Shown here: piece by piece, positions 1-7,408 of the stretch | How positions within the stretch are numbered: the first letter of the stretch is position 1 | Layout: every line of letters begins with the position of its first letter | NCBI GenBank assembly: GCA_045538895.1 | Contig: JAZQEH010000006.1 | Location: 1-11,186, forward strand | Length of the DNA: 11,186 bases | Reading direction: 5' to 3' | Origin: UMGS902 sp045538895 | GTDB lineage: Bacteria; Bacillota; Clostridia; Oscillospirales; CAG-272 | The notes under the pieces: model-generated | What the model was told of the DNA's origin: nothing | The model's input: only the letters and a program-made list of their open reading frames with translations | Database searches by the model: none | Made by a program: the position numbers and the translations under genes

Positions 1-29
1 CAAAAATGTTAGTTACACTAACATTTTTG
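1..29. repeat. Perfect inverted repeat, possible bidirectional terminator or operator
   Basis: A 12-bp arm (CAAAAATGTTAG, 1-12) is followed by TTACA and its exact reverse complement (18-29). T13 and A17 can also pair, giving a 13-bp stem with a 3-nt loop. The left arm carries five A and the right arm five T, the layout of a terminator usable from both sides, for instance for a gene lying left of the window. The stem core is only moderately GC, which is weak for a terminator. The centre, GTTAGTTACACTAAC, would also suit a dimeric regulator; DtxR-family sites have a loosely similar TTAG/CTAA form. The repeat itself is certain; its function is open. Confidence 0.6.
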
Positions 30-159
30 GCAATTTTTGCTTTTTGTAAAAAAATAAACTTTGTTTCTTGCGGTGAAAAATATATTAATATAATAGAATA
101 ATGAAACCAAAAAGTGTAAATATTTGCAAACACATAAAAAATGCGTTAACTTGCCACTC
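30..159. other. AT-rich intergenic stretch without a gene
   Basis: This stretch is very AT-rich and holds no credible reading frame with a ribosome binding site. It has a TATAAT at 89-94, but the best -35 match before it (TTGCGG, 68-73) is at a short 15-bp spacing, so it is at most a weak secondary promoter. I see no tRNA, riboswitch or other RNA gene here. Confidence 0.5.
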
Positions 160-188
160 TTGACAATATCAGGTTTGCGTGATAAAAT
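160..188 (+). promoter_or_regulatory. Sigma-A promoter of the transporter operon
   Basis: A perfect -35 box TTGACA (160-165) lies 17 bp before a -10 box TAAAAT (183-188), which has one mismatch to TATAAT. The TGA at 180-182 supplies the TGn extended -10 element. Transcription should start near 195, giving a leader of about 170 nt before the first gene. This is the strongest promoter match I find in the window. I find no convincing catabolite-response (cre) site around it. Confidence 0.75.
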
Positions 189-282
189 AAACAAGTACAA
201 GTATGGGTAATTTTGCACATATTGCGTTCGTTTTGTGTCGAATGTGAAACCAAAACTGGATTTTTATGTGCAGGTTGCCTTT

Positions 283-304
283 GGAATCGCCGGATGGCGG
301 TTCC
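283..304 (+). promoter_or_regulatory. Leader hairpin
   Basis: GGAATCGCC (283-291) pairs with GGCGGTTCC (296-304) through nine base pairs, one of them a U-G wobble, closing a GGAU tetraloop. It is GC-rich within an otherwise AT-rich leader. It is followed by CTTATCTTTC rather than a run of T, so it is not a standard terminator. It could stabilise the mRNA or take part in attenuation or protein binding. Confidence 0.45.
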
Positions 305-350
305 CTTATCTTTCGTGCGCGTGTGCGTACGTATACAGCACTAATCATAG

Positions 351-355
351 GGAGG
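351..355 (+). promoter_or_regulatory. Ribosome binding site that fixes the start of the first gene
   Basis: GGAGG lies 9 nt before the ATG at 365. The protein from that ATG begins directly with a signal peptide, whereas the in-frame ATG at 266 has no such site and would put 33 unrelated residues before the signal. Confidence 0.85.
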
Positions 356-364
356 ACACAATTT

Positions 365-3331
365 ATGAGAACAAAGCTGTCAAAAGCACTGGCTCTTTTT
401 CTGGCTTTGGTTATGGTGATGAGCAGTCTTTCTCTTTCGGCATTTGCTACAGATGTCGCAGAAGAGAATCCCGGCCGTACCATGGCAGAGTGGAATGAGA
501 TCCTGAACACCAGCGAGTACGAAGCGTACCTTGAGGATTACGCATCGCTTGCTCCTGTAACCGGTACCTATTCGTTTGATGCGGCAAAGTGCCTTACATC
601 AAATGCAAAGGTTATGGATGACGGTTCCGTTTATACACCTGATAGCGGCAAGGTTACGTGGACTATCAACGTTCCTGTTGAAGGTCTTTACGTTGTTGAC
701 TTTGAGTGCTATCCCGGCAATGCATTGCTCGGCGAGGGTGAAACCGAAATGTCTACCAACGTTGAGCGTATTTTCTACATCAACGGTAAGGTTCCTTATT
801 CGGAGGCACGCTCGATTTCCATTACAAAGCGCTGGGCTGCTATGTATACCGAAAACGGCCGCTTCAGAACAGACGTTTCCGGTAATGACCTTCGTCCTGA
901 CAACTCGTCGGCTGTTGACTGGGTTAATTACACCGTAAGAGATTCGTCCGGCTACTATGCCGAGCCGCTTCAGTTCTACTTCAAGGCGGGCGAGAACACT
1001 GTTACTCTTGAGGCCACACGTGAGCCTATGAGTGTAAGAACAATCACTCTCCGTCCTTACGTGGCACCTCTTACGTATGAAGAGTATCTTGCTGCTAATG
1101 CAGGCAAGGCAGAGAACAATGCGAACGTTGCTCCTCTGGTTTTTGAAACCGAAACTCCCAAGTACCAGTCGGACGAGTCGATTTATCCTCTTACCGACCG
1201 TACAAGTGCGGTTACTTCTCCTCAGGACCCCAAGCTTCAGATTCTCAACTTTATCGGCGGTTCGGAAAACTTCAAGACCGTAGGTCAGTGGGTTGAATAC
1301 GAATTCGAGGTTGAGGCTGACGGCTTCTATACAATCGCTATGCGTTCAAAGCAGAACGATATGTCCGGTATGTTCGCATCCAGAACTCTTTACATAGACG
1401 GCGACGTTCCTTTTGCTGAATGCAGATCACTTCGCTTTGACTACTCAAAGGACTGGAAGTGCGAGAGCGTTACAGACGGCACTACAGACTTTAAATTCTA
1501 CCTCACAGCGGGCAAACACACTCTCCGCCTTGAGGTAAGCCTTGGACAGCTTGCTGATATTATCAGCACCGTTGAATCCTCCCTTAAAAAAATTAATAAC
1601 TGTTATCTCGACATCATGAAACTTACCGGTGCAGACCCTGATGAATACCGTGACTACGGTTTCTCAAGACTCATGCCCGAAACCATCACCACGATGCTCA
1701 AAGAGTCCATTACCCTTTACAACGTTTCCGATAAGCTTACCGAGCTTTGCGGCGAAAAGGGTTCGCAGACGGCAACACTTGATAAGGTTGCGTTCTTGCT
1801 TGACAAGATGGGCAGAGATGAAGACGAGATCGCACCTAATCTTGATAACCTCAAGACTTACATCGGTACTCTCGGTACATGGCTTAACAGTGTAAGAAGT
1901 CAGCCTGTTCGTATGGACTACTTCATCATTCAGCCTACGACCGCAGAGCTTCCCAAAGCGAATGCATCTTTCCTCGATGCTATTATGTTTGAACTTCGTG
2001 CATTCGTTGCAAGTTTCTTCACCGACTACAGCCGCATGGGTGCTGTAGACAACGGCGAAACCGCTACAAGCATTGAAGTATGGACTACTGAAGGCCGTGA
2101 CCAGGCGAAGATCCTTAAGAGCCTTGTTGCAGCAGAGTTCACTCCTGACTCCGGAATCGGCGTTGACGTTAAACTCGTTGCGGCAGGTACGCTTCTTCCC
2201 TCGGTACTTTCCGGTCAGGGACCTGATGCCTTCCTCGGAGCTGCCGGCGTTGACGTAATCAACTATGCTATCCGCGGTGCGGTAGAGCCTCTTAACGGTT
2301 ATGAAGGCTTTGATGAGCTTATGGCTCAGTTCAATGATGCAACCAAGAAGCCCGTAACCCTTTACGGTACTACTTACGGTGCGCCTGAACGTGCGGGCTT
2401 CTACATGATGTTCGTTCGTATGGACATCCTTGCAGAACTCGGACTTGAGATTCCCAAGACGTGGGATGATTTGCTTGCAATGCTCCCCGAGCTTCAGGCA
2501 AACAACATGTCCATCGGTCTTAATAAAGAATATGATATCTTCCTTTATCAGATGGGCGGCGACCGTTTCGATGAATACGGTACACGTTGCGACCTCGACT
2601 CAAATATAGCTCTTGAAGCTTTTGAGATGTATACCAGATTCTTTACCGACTACTCCTTCCCCTATACGTTTGACGGTCCCAACCGTTTCAGAACAGGTGA
2701 AATGCCTATTCTCATTGCAGACTACTCCACCACTTACAACCAGCTTACTGTTTTCGCAACTGAAATCAGCGGTCTTTGGGAAATGCGTCCGTTGCCCGGT
2801 ATCTACCGTGATGGCGACGGTGACGGTGTAGAAGAACTTCACAATGAGGCATTCAACACTGTAGCGGCAACTATCATGCTCCACGGCGTTGACAATGATA
2901 AGGCTACATGGGACTTTATGAAGTGGTATTGCGGCTCTGATGCACAGGGTAAATACGGTAGCGACCTTGTAACAACCATCGGTCAGGCTGCAAAGTACAA
3001 CACCGCAAACAGAGATGCAATTGCTTCGATGCCCTGGACTACAGTTGAGAAGGAAGCCCTGCTTTCGCAGTTCGATAATCTCTCCGCTGTTACAAACTTC
3101 CCCGGTGCTTACATTTTTGCACGTTATCTTAACTTCGCAATCCTCTCCGTTGTTAACGACGGTCAGGACCCCGTAGTTGAGCTTCAGCGTTACGTTAATA
3201 CAATTAATAAGGAAATAACAAGAAAACGTCAAGAGTTTGACTTGCCCGTACTTGAAAACGGCAAGAAACTTGAAAACTCACCCGAAGTAAAGGCGGCTAT
3301 GGAAGCATGGCTTGCTGAAAACGGCAAATAA
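365..3331 (+). CDS. Secreted multidomain solute-binding protein of a carbohydrate ABC importer
   Basis: 988 residues, about twice the usual length of a sugar-binding protein. Residues 1-28 form a signal peptide with a hydrophobic core ending in SAFA, cut before TD. No lipobox cysteine is present, unusual for a Gram-positive binding protein. Two carbohydrate-binding-like beta domains follow (about 65-232 and 256-526). They share the pattern RxxYIxGxVPxxExRS (RIFYINGKVPYSEARS and RTLYIDGDVPFAECRS) and an xAGxxTxxLE strand, so they look like an internal duplication. The second is interrupted by a helical segment (about 394-513) before its last strand, MDYFIIQP. The family 1 solute-binding fold covers about 568-950: SIEVWTT strand, GQGPDAF, YGAPERAGFYMMFVR, IPKTWDDL. 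A DGDGDGVEE loop at 816-824 resembles a calcium site. Permease genes follow at once, so it should deliver an oligosaccharide to them. The general function is secure; the substrate is unknown. Confidence 0.9.
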   Translation: MRTKLSKALALFLALVMVMSSLSLSAFATDVAEENPGRTMAEWNEILNTSEYEAYLEDYASLAPVTGTYSFDAAKCLTSNAKVMDDGSVYTPDSGKVTWTINVPVEGLYVVDFECYPGNALLGEGETEMSTNVERIFYINGKVPYSEARSISITKRWAAMYTENGRFRTDVSGNDLRPDNSSAVDWVNYTVRDSSGYYAEPLQFYFKAGENTVTLEATREPMSVRTITLRPYVAPLTYEEYLAANAGKAENNANVAPLVFETETPKYQSDESIYPLTDRTSAVTSPQDPKLQILNFIGGSENFKTVGQWVEYEFEVEADGFYTIAMRSKQNDMSGMFASRTLYIDGDVPFAECRSLRFDYSKDWKCESVTDGTTDFKFYLTAGKHTLRLEVSLGQLADIISTVESSLKKINNCYLDIMKLTGADPDEYRDYGFSRLMPETITTMLKESITLYNVSDKLTELCGEKGSQTATLDKVAFLLDKMGRDEDEIAPNLDNLKTYIGTLGTWLNSVRSQPVRMDYFIIQPTTAELPKANASFLDAIMFELRAFVASFFTDYSRMGAVDNGETATSIEVWTTEGRDQAKILKSLVAAEFTPDSGIGVDVKLVAAGTLLPSVLSGQGPDAFLGAAGVDVINYAIRGAVEPLNGYEGFDELMAQFNDATKKPVTLYGTTYGAPERAGFYMMFVRMDILAELGLEIPKTWDDLLAMLPELQANNMSIGLNKEYDIFLYQMGGDRFDEYGTRCDLDSNIALEAFEMYTRFFTDYSFPYTFDGPNRFRTGEMPILIADYSTTYNQLTVFATEISGLWEMRPLPGIYRDGDGDGVEELHNEAFNTVAATIMLHGVDNDKATWDFMKWYCGSDAQGKYGSDLVTTIGQAAKYNTANRDAIASMPWTTVEKEALLSQFDNLSAVTNFPGAYIFARYLNFAILSVVNDGQDPVVELQRYVNTINKEITRKRQEFDLPVLENGKKLENSPEVKAAMEAWLAENGK

Positions 3332-3383
3332 GTGAGCATAAGCTTGCAGATTTACTTAATATATAATTAAAGGAGAGAAAATC

Positions 3384-4331
3384 ATGTCAAATACTGCGGC
3401 AAAAGCAAAGCCAGTTTCGAAAAAAGACATGAGCAAGCTTCAGTGGACCTGGAAGGAAATGAAGAAAAACAAGACGGCATATATTATGCTCGCTCCGTTT
3501 ATGCTCCTCTTCTTCATCTTCACTGTATGGCCTGTCTTTTTGTCGATCGTGCTCAGCTTTACTGACTTTAACCTCTTGGAAATGCCTAATTTCCTTGGCC
3601 TTGATAACTACATAAGACTTTTCCTTGATGACGACGTATTTATTCTTGCGGCACAGAACACTCTTATCTTTGCTGCTATCACAGGACCTGTTTCCTATAT
3701 TCTTGCGTTGCTCATCGCTTGGTTTATCAACGAGCTTGGTCCCAAGCTCCGTGCGGTAGTAACACTTATCTTCTATGCACCTTCGATTTCGGGTTCGGTT
3801 TACCTCGTATGGCAGACACTCTTCAGCTCTGACTCTTACGGCTGGGTAAACGGTACGCTTCTTAATCTCGGTCTTATAGATAAGGAAATCCTCTGGTTCC
3901 AGAATGCGGATTACGTAATGGGACTTTGTATCGTAGTTGCTCTTTGGACATCGCTCGGTACTGCGTTCCTCTCGTTCATCGCAGGTCTTCAGAACGTTCC
4001 GCGTCATCTTTATGAAGCGGGTGCGGTTGACGGCGTTAAAAACCGTTGGCAGGAGTTCTGGTACATCACACTTCCTTACATGCGTCCCCAGCTTATGTTC
4101 GGTGCGGTGCTTTCAATCACACAGTCATTCGGCTTCGGTGCTATAGTTACTGCACTCTGCGGATTCCCCTCGGTTGACTATGCAGCACATACCATCATGC
4201 ACCACCTTGATGACTACGGACATCAGCGTTACGAGATGGGTTATGCTTCTGCAATCGCGGTAATACTCTTCGTTGTAATGATTACCGCAAACACATTAAT
4301 AAAGAAAGGATTATCGAAGATAGGACAGTAA
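3384..4331 (+). CDS. Carbohydrate ABC transporter permease, MalF/UgpA type
   Basis: 315 residues, the normal length for the family. Six membrane segments are visible at about 32-57, 88-117, 122-145, 177-200, 235-258 and 288-306, after a charged cytoplasmic N-terminus. The cytoplasmic EAA loop that docks on the ATPase is EAGAVDG at 211-217, followed by the expected helix and ITLPYMRPQL. It forms the membrane channel together with the next gene product and takes substrate from the binding protein encoded upstream. AGGAGAG (3371-3377) is the ribosome binding site. The 52-nt gap after the previous gene holds no terminator, so the two are probably co-transcribed. It belongs to the CUT1 class for oligosaccharides. 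No ATPase is encoded nearby. Confidence 0.93.
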   Translation: MSNTAAKAKPVSKKDMSKLQWTWKEMKKNKTAYIMLAPFMLLFFIFTVWPVFLSIVLSFTDFNLLEMPNFLGLDNYIRLFLDDDVFILAAQNTLIFAAITGPVSYILALLIAWFINELGPKLRAVVTLIFYAPSISGSVYLVWQTLFSSDSYGWVNGTLLNLGLIDKEILWFQNADYVMGLCIVVALWTSLGTAFLSFIAGLQNVPRHLYEAGAVDGVKNRWQEFWYITLPYMRPQLMFGAVLSITQSFGFGAIVTALCGFPSVDYAAHTIMHHLDDYGHQRYEMGYASAIAVILFVVMITANTLIKKGLSKIGQ

Positions 4332-4332
4332 T

Positions 4333-5205
4333 ATGGCTAAATTAAGAACTCGTAAACATAAAGTTGTCCTCAGCCGTAGCGCAGGCGGAGACTTCGGCAT
4401 TAATCTTTTCCTTGTACTTATGGGAGCGTTCATGTTCCTCCCTATGTACTACGTTATTGCACAGTCACTGAAGCCTCTCGACGAGCTTTGGATGTTCCCT
4501 CCGAGATTCTACGTTGAAAGTCCTACACTTTCAAACTTCGGAGACCTCTTCACTCTTATGAGTGAAAACTACGTACCTTTCTCAAGATACATCTTCAACA
4601 CTGTATTTATTTCCGTAACAGGTACGTTCGGTAACCTTTTGCTTTCTTCAATGGCGGCATATTCGCTTGCAAAGCTTAAGTTCCCCGGCAGAAAGTTCTT
4701 CTTCAAACTGGTTGTAACATCCCTTATGTTCCACCAGACTGTTACAGCTATTGCAAACTTCCTTACCATGAGTACCTTGCAGTGGCTTGATACATACTTC
4801 TCAATAATCATTCCTGCGTTCTGTACTTCCATGGGTCTTTACCTTATGAAGCAGTTCATGGAAACAGGTGTATCAAATGAAGTTCTTGAAAGTGCAAGAC
4901 TTGACGGTGCAAGCGAATTCAGAACCTTCTGGATTATCGCAATGCCTATGGTTAAGCCCGCATGGCTTACACTTATGATCGAGTCCTTTAAGGGACTCTG
5001 GAACGCCGGAAGCTCGATTTACATTTATTCCGAGCAGCTCAAGTCATTCAACTACGCAATAAACCAGATCGTAACCGGCGGTATCGCCCGTGCGGGTGTC
5101 GGTGCGGCGGCAACAGTAGTTATGATGATAGTTCCTATCACCGTATTCGTAATTTGTCAGAGTAATGTCATCGAGACCATGGGCTCGAGTGGTATGAAGG
5201 ATTAA
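4333..5205 (+). CDS. Carbohydrate ABC transporter permease, MalG/UgpE type
   Basis: 290 residues, full length. The membrane segments lie at about 22-45, 86-112, 120-145, 155-175, 205-225 and 258-277. The EAA loop has the form ESARLDGASEFRTFW (186-200), a variant of EAAxxDGA, then IIAMPMVKPAW. The C-terminus ETMGSSGMKD resembles the ETM-x-x-x-G-I/M-K ending common in the LplC/YtcP branch of these permeases. It pairs with the preceding permease as a heterodimer. Only 1 nt separates it from the previous stop codon, and its AGGA ribosome binding site lies inside the upstream gene, so translation is probably coupled, as suits two subunits made in equal amounts. Confidence 0.93.
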   Translation: MAKLRTRKHKVVLSRSAGGDFGINLFLVLMGAFMFLPMYYVIAQSLKPLDELWMFPPRFYVESPTLSNFGDLFTLMSENYVPFSRYIFNTVFISVTGTFGNLLLSSMAAYSLAKLKFPGRKFFFKLVVTSLMFHQTVTAIANFLTMSTLQWLDTYFSIIIPAFCTSMGLYLMKQFMETGVSNEVLESARLDGASEFRTFWIIAMPMVKPAWLTLMIESFKGLWNAGSSIYIYSEQLKSFNYAINQIVTGGIARAGVGAAATVVMMIVPITVFVICQSNVIETMGSSGMKD

Positions 5206-5217
5206 GGAGGAGATATT

Positions 5218-7389
5218 ATGAAAAATTTAACAAGAATACTCCTTCTCACGTTGGTGCTTATCATGGCACTCACACCTATTGCAGGTGCAATTGAGCCTTA
5301 CACCACCTACACATACGCAAAGGATGGCACACCCCGTCAGTCGCCTACTGTGTATTCTCCCGTTGTTAACGTAGACTCTGCATATATGGGGCTTGAAGTT
5401 CCGCTTAAGGACCCCCGTGATATCAGTGTTGACCCGAATGGCAACGTTTATATCGTTGATATGGGTAACAACCGTATAGTAGTTCTCGACCAGAACTACT
5501 CGCTCAAGTTCATCATTTCCGAGTTCATCAACGGTCACGGTGTTCCGGACGGATTTACCAATCCTCAGGGCGTTTTCGTAAATGACAAGTACATTTACGT
5601 TTGCGATACCGACGCAAACCGTATCGTAATTTTCGACCTCGACGGTAATTTCGTAAGAGTTCTTGGCAGACCTACAAGTGCTCTCTTCGGCGAGCAGTCC
5701 ATTTATAAGCCTGTAGCGGTTGCAGTTGACCAGTACGACAGAATCTTCGTAATTTCCGCAACCAACTATCAGGGTGTTATCGTGCTTACCAAGGACGGTC
5801 AGTTCACCGGCTTTATCGGTGCACAGGCAGTTTCATATGATGCATGGGATATCATCTGGAGAGCATTCCAGACCGATGAGCAGAAGAAGAACTCTGCACA
5901 GAATATTCCTACCGAGTATAACAACATCACAGTTGATGCAGACGGCTTCATTTACGTAACTGCAGATAATATTGCTGCTTCAAGCCAGTATGCACAGATT
6001 CGCTCAAAGTCCGATAAGTATTCTCCTGTAAGAAAGCTTAACGCAGCGGGCAAAGAGATCATGAAGCGTCTCGGTTACTTCTCCCCCTCGGGTGAAGTAA
6101 ACGTAACCCGTGAAAACCTTTCGAGAATCATCGACGTTGCGGTAGGTCCTGAACTTACTTGGTCGATTATCGATGAAAAGCGTCAGAAGGTCTACACCTA
6201 TGACGATAACGGTAACCTCCTCTTTGCTTTCGGTGACAAGGGCGGTCAGCTCGGTAACCTTACAAGCGTTGAGGCGATTACATATCAGCAGGTAGTTACC
6301 GATGAAACCGAAACCGTTATGATCGGTAATGAACTCGTAGAGCAGCCCATATACGAATACTATATGCTGCTTCTTGATAAGAGCGATAATCTCTTCACAG
6401 TTTACAAGCGTACCGAGTACGGCGACAAGCTTATCGGTGCTCTCGCACTTGAGAATGACCGTAAGTTTGATGAAGCTATTGAGCAGTGGGAAGAAGTTCT
6501 CATGAGAAACTCAAACTTCGACCTTGCATACGTAGGTATCGGACGTTCTCACTACAATGCTGGTGAATATGAGGAAGCAATGGAGTATTATAAGGCAGCT
6601 TATGATACCACCAACTATTCCGAAGCATTCAAGGAAGTTCGTAAGCAGTGGATTGAGGACTACTTTATTGTAATTCCGATTGTAGTTATTGCATTTATTC
6701 TTCTTTGGGGCCGTTTCTCCAAGTATTATAAGAAGAAGAATAAGGATACCGCACTCAAGGTAGGTAAAAAGACCTATTGGGAAGAACTTCTCTATGCATT
6801 CCACCTCATTTTCCATCCGTTTGACGGCTTCTGGGATTTGAAGCATGAAAAGCGTGGCTCGGTTCGTGCGGCAATCACTATTCTCGGTATTACTATTGTC
6901 GCATTCTACTACAATTCTATTGGCCGCGGTTACATAGTAAATCCGACCAATATGTATTCGACCATTTTTGCACAGGCAGGCTCAGTGCTTCTTCCCCTTG
7001 CACTCTGGGTAGTTGCTAACTGGTGTCTTACCACTCTCTTTGAGGGCGAAGGCAGCCTTAAGGACGTGTTTATAGCAACATGCTATGCACTTTTCCCGCT
7101 TGTACTTACTCTTATCCCCTCCACCATCTTCTCGAACATCGTTCTCGCAGAAGAAACAGGTATTATCAACCTCCTTGTAACCATCGGTTATATCTGGACG
7201 TTTATACTTATCTTCTTTGGTGCACAGACAACTCATGACTATACAATGGGTAAGAACATTATCATGACGATTGCAACCATTCTCGGCATGGCAGTTGTAA
7301 TGTTTATCGGCATTCTCTTTACCAGCCTTATAAGCAACATGGTATCGTTTGTAACCAATATCATAGTCGAATTGCAATACAGAATGTAA
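5218..7389 (+). CDS. NHL propeller - TPR - Yip1 membrane protein
   Basis: 723 residues. A signal peptide (1-24, ending AGA) directs the N-terminus out of the cell. Residues 64-409 hold six beta-propeller blades of NHL type, for example DISVDPNGNVYIVDMGNNRI and VFVNDKYIYVCDTDANRIVI, with glycine-ending strands such as VRVLG and LFAFG. A short TPR-like helical region follows (405-470: KFDEAIEQWEEVL, AGEYEEAMEYYKAAYD). A membrane helix (about 482-498) leads to a lysine-rich cytoplasmic stretch (KYYKKKNK), consistent with the positive-inside rule. A Yip1-type domain (about 525-715) contains five further hydrophobic segments and the family-like pattern ANWCLTTLFEGEGSLKDVF. The gene follows permease 2 after 12 nt, with a strong AAGGAGG site. 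NHL propellers and TPRs usually bind proteins or glycans, so a surface scaffold, sensor or transporter accessory is plausible. The function is not known. Confidence 0.85.
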   Translation: MKNLTRILLLTLVLIMALTPIAGAIEPYTTYTYAKDGTPRQSPTVYSPVVNVDSAYMGLEVPLKDPRDISVDPNGNVYIVDMGNNRIVVLDQNYSLKFIISEFINGHGVPDGFTNPQGVFVNDKYIYVCDTDANRIVIFDLDGNFVRVLGRPTSALFGEQSIYKPVAVAVDQYDRIFVISATNYQGVIVLTKDGQFTGFIGAQAVSYDAWDIIWRAFQTDEQKKNSAQNIPTEYNNITVDADGFIYVTADNIAASSQYAQIRSKSDKYSPVRKLNAAGKEIMKRLGYFSPSGEVNVTRENLSRIIDVAVGPELTWSIIDEKRQKVYTYDDNGNLLFAFGDKGGQLGNLTSVEAITYQQVVTDETETVMIGNELVEQPIYEYYMLLLDKSDNLFTVYKRTEYGDKLIGALALENDRKFDEAIEQWEEVLMRNSNFDLAYVGIGRSHYNAGEYEEAMEYYKAAYDTTNYSEAFKEVRKQWIEDYFIVIPIVVIAFILLWGRFSKYYKKKNKDTALKVGKKTYWEELLYAFHLIFHPFDGFWDLKHEKRGSVRAAITILGITIVAFYYNSIGRGYIVNPTNMYSTIFAQAGSVLLPLALWVVANWCLTTLFEGEGSLKDVFIATCYALFPLVLTLIPSTIFSNIVLAEETGIINLLVTIGYIWTFILIFFGAQTTHDYTMGKNIIMTIATILGMAVVMFIGILFTSLISNMVSFVTNIIVELQYRM

Positions 7390-7408
7390 GAAAGGAGTGT
7401 AGTTTAAT

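Larger units (their letters stand above)
195..364 (+). promoter_or_regulatory. Long 5' leader of the operon mRNA
   Basis: About 170 nt separate the predicted transcription start from the first start codon. The leader contains a hairpin (283-304) and a GT/GC-alternating stretch around 319-340, then the ribosome binding site. It matches no riboswitch class that I recognise. Its length leaves room for post-transcriptional control, but that is inference. Confidence 0.4.

Noticed and set aside
66..94. Second promoter with TATAAT at 89-94
   Set aside because: No good -35 box at standard spacing; the motif is expected by chance in such AT-rich sequence.
283..310. Leader hairpin as an intrinsic terminator
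   Set aside because: No run of T follows the stem, so termination there is not supported.
266..364. Longer form of the first gene starting at the ATG at 266
   Set aside because: It lacks a ribosome binding site and would place 33 unrelated residues before a clear signal peptide, while the ATG at 365 has GGAGG at the right distance.
195..364. A known riboswitch or T-box in the leader
   Set aside because: I could not find the conserved core of any class I know.
2600..3232. 210-codon open frame on the minus strand
   Set aside because: It lies inside the solute-binding protein gene, and its protein has no signal, domain or convincing ribosome binding site.
3332..3383. Terminator between the binding-protein gene and the first permease
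   Set aside because: The gap contains only a short AAGCTT palindrome and no stem with a T run.
3387..4007. 206-codon open frame on the minus strand
   Set aside because: It lies inside the first permease gene, has a highly charged low-quality composition with many E, K and R and no recognisable domain, and mirrors the codon structure of the real gene.
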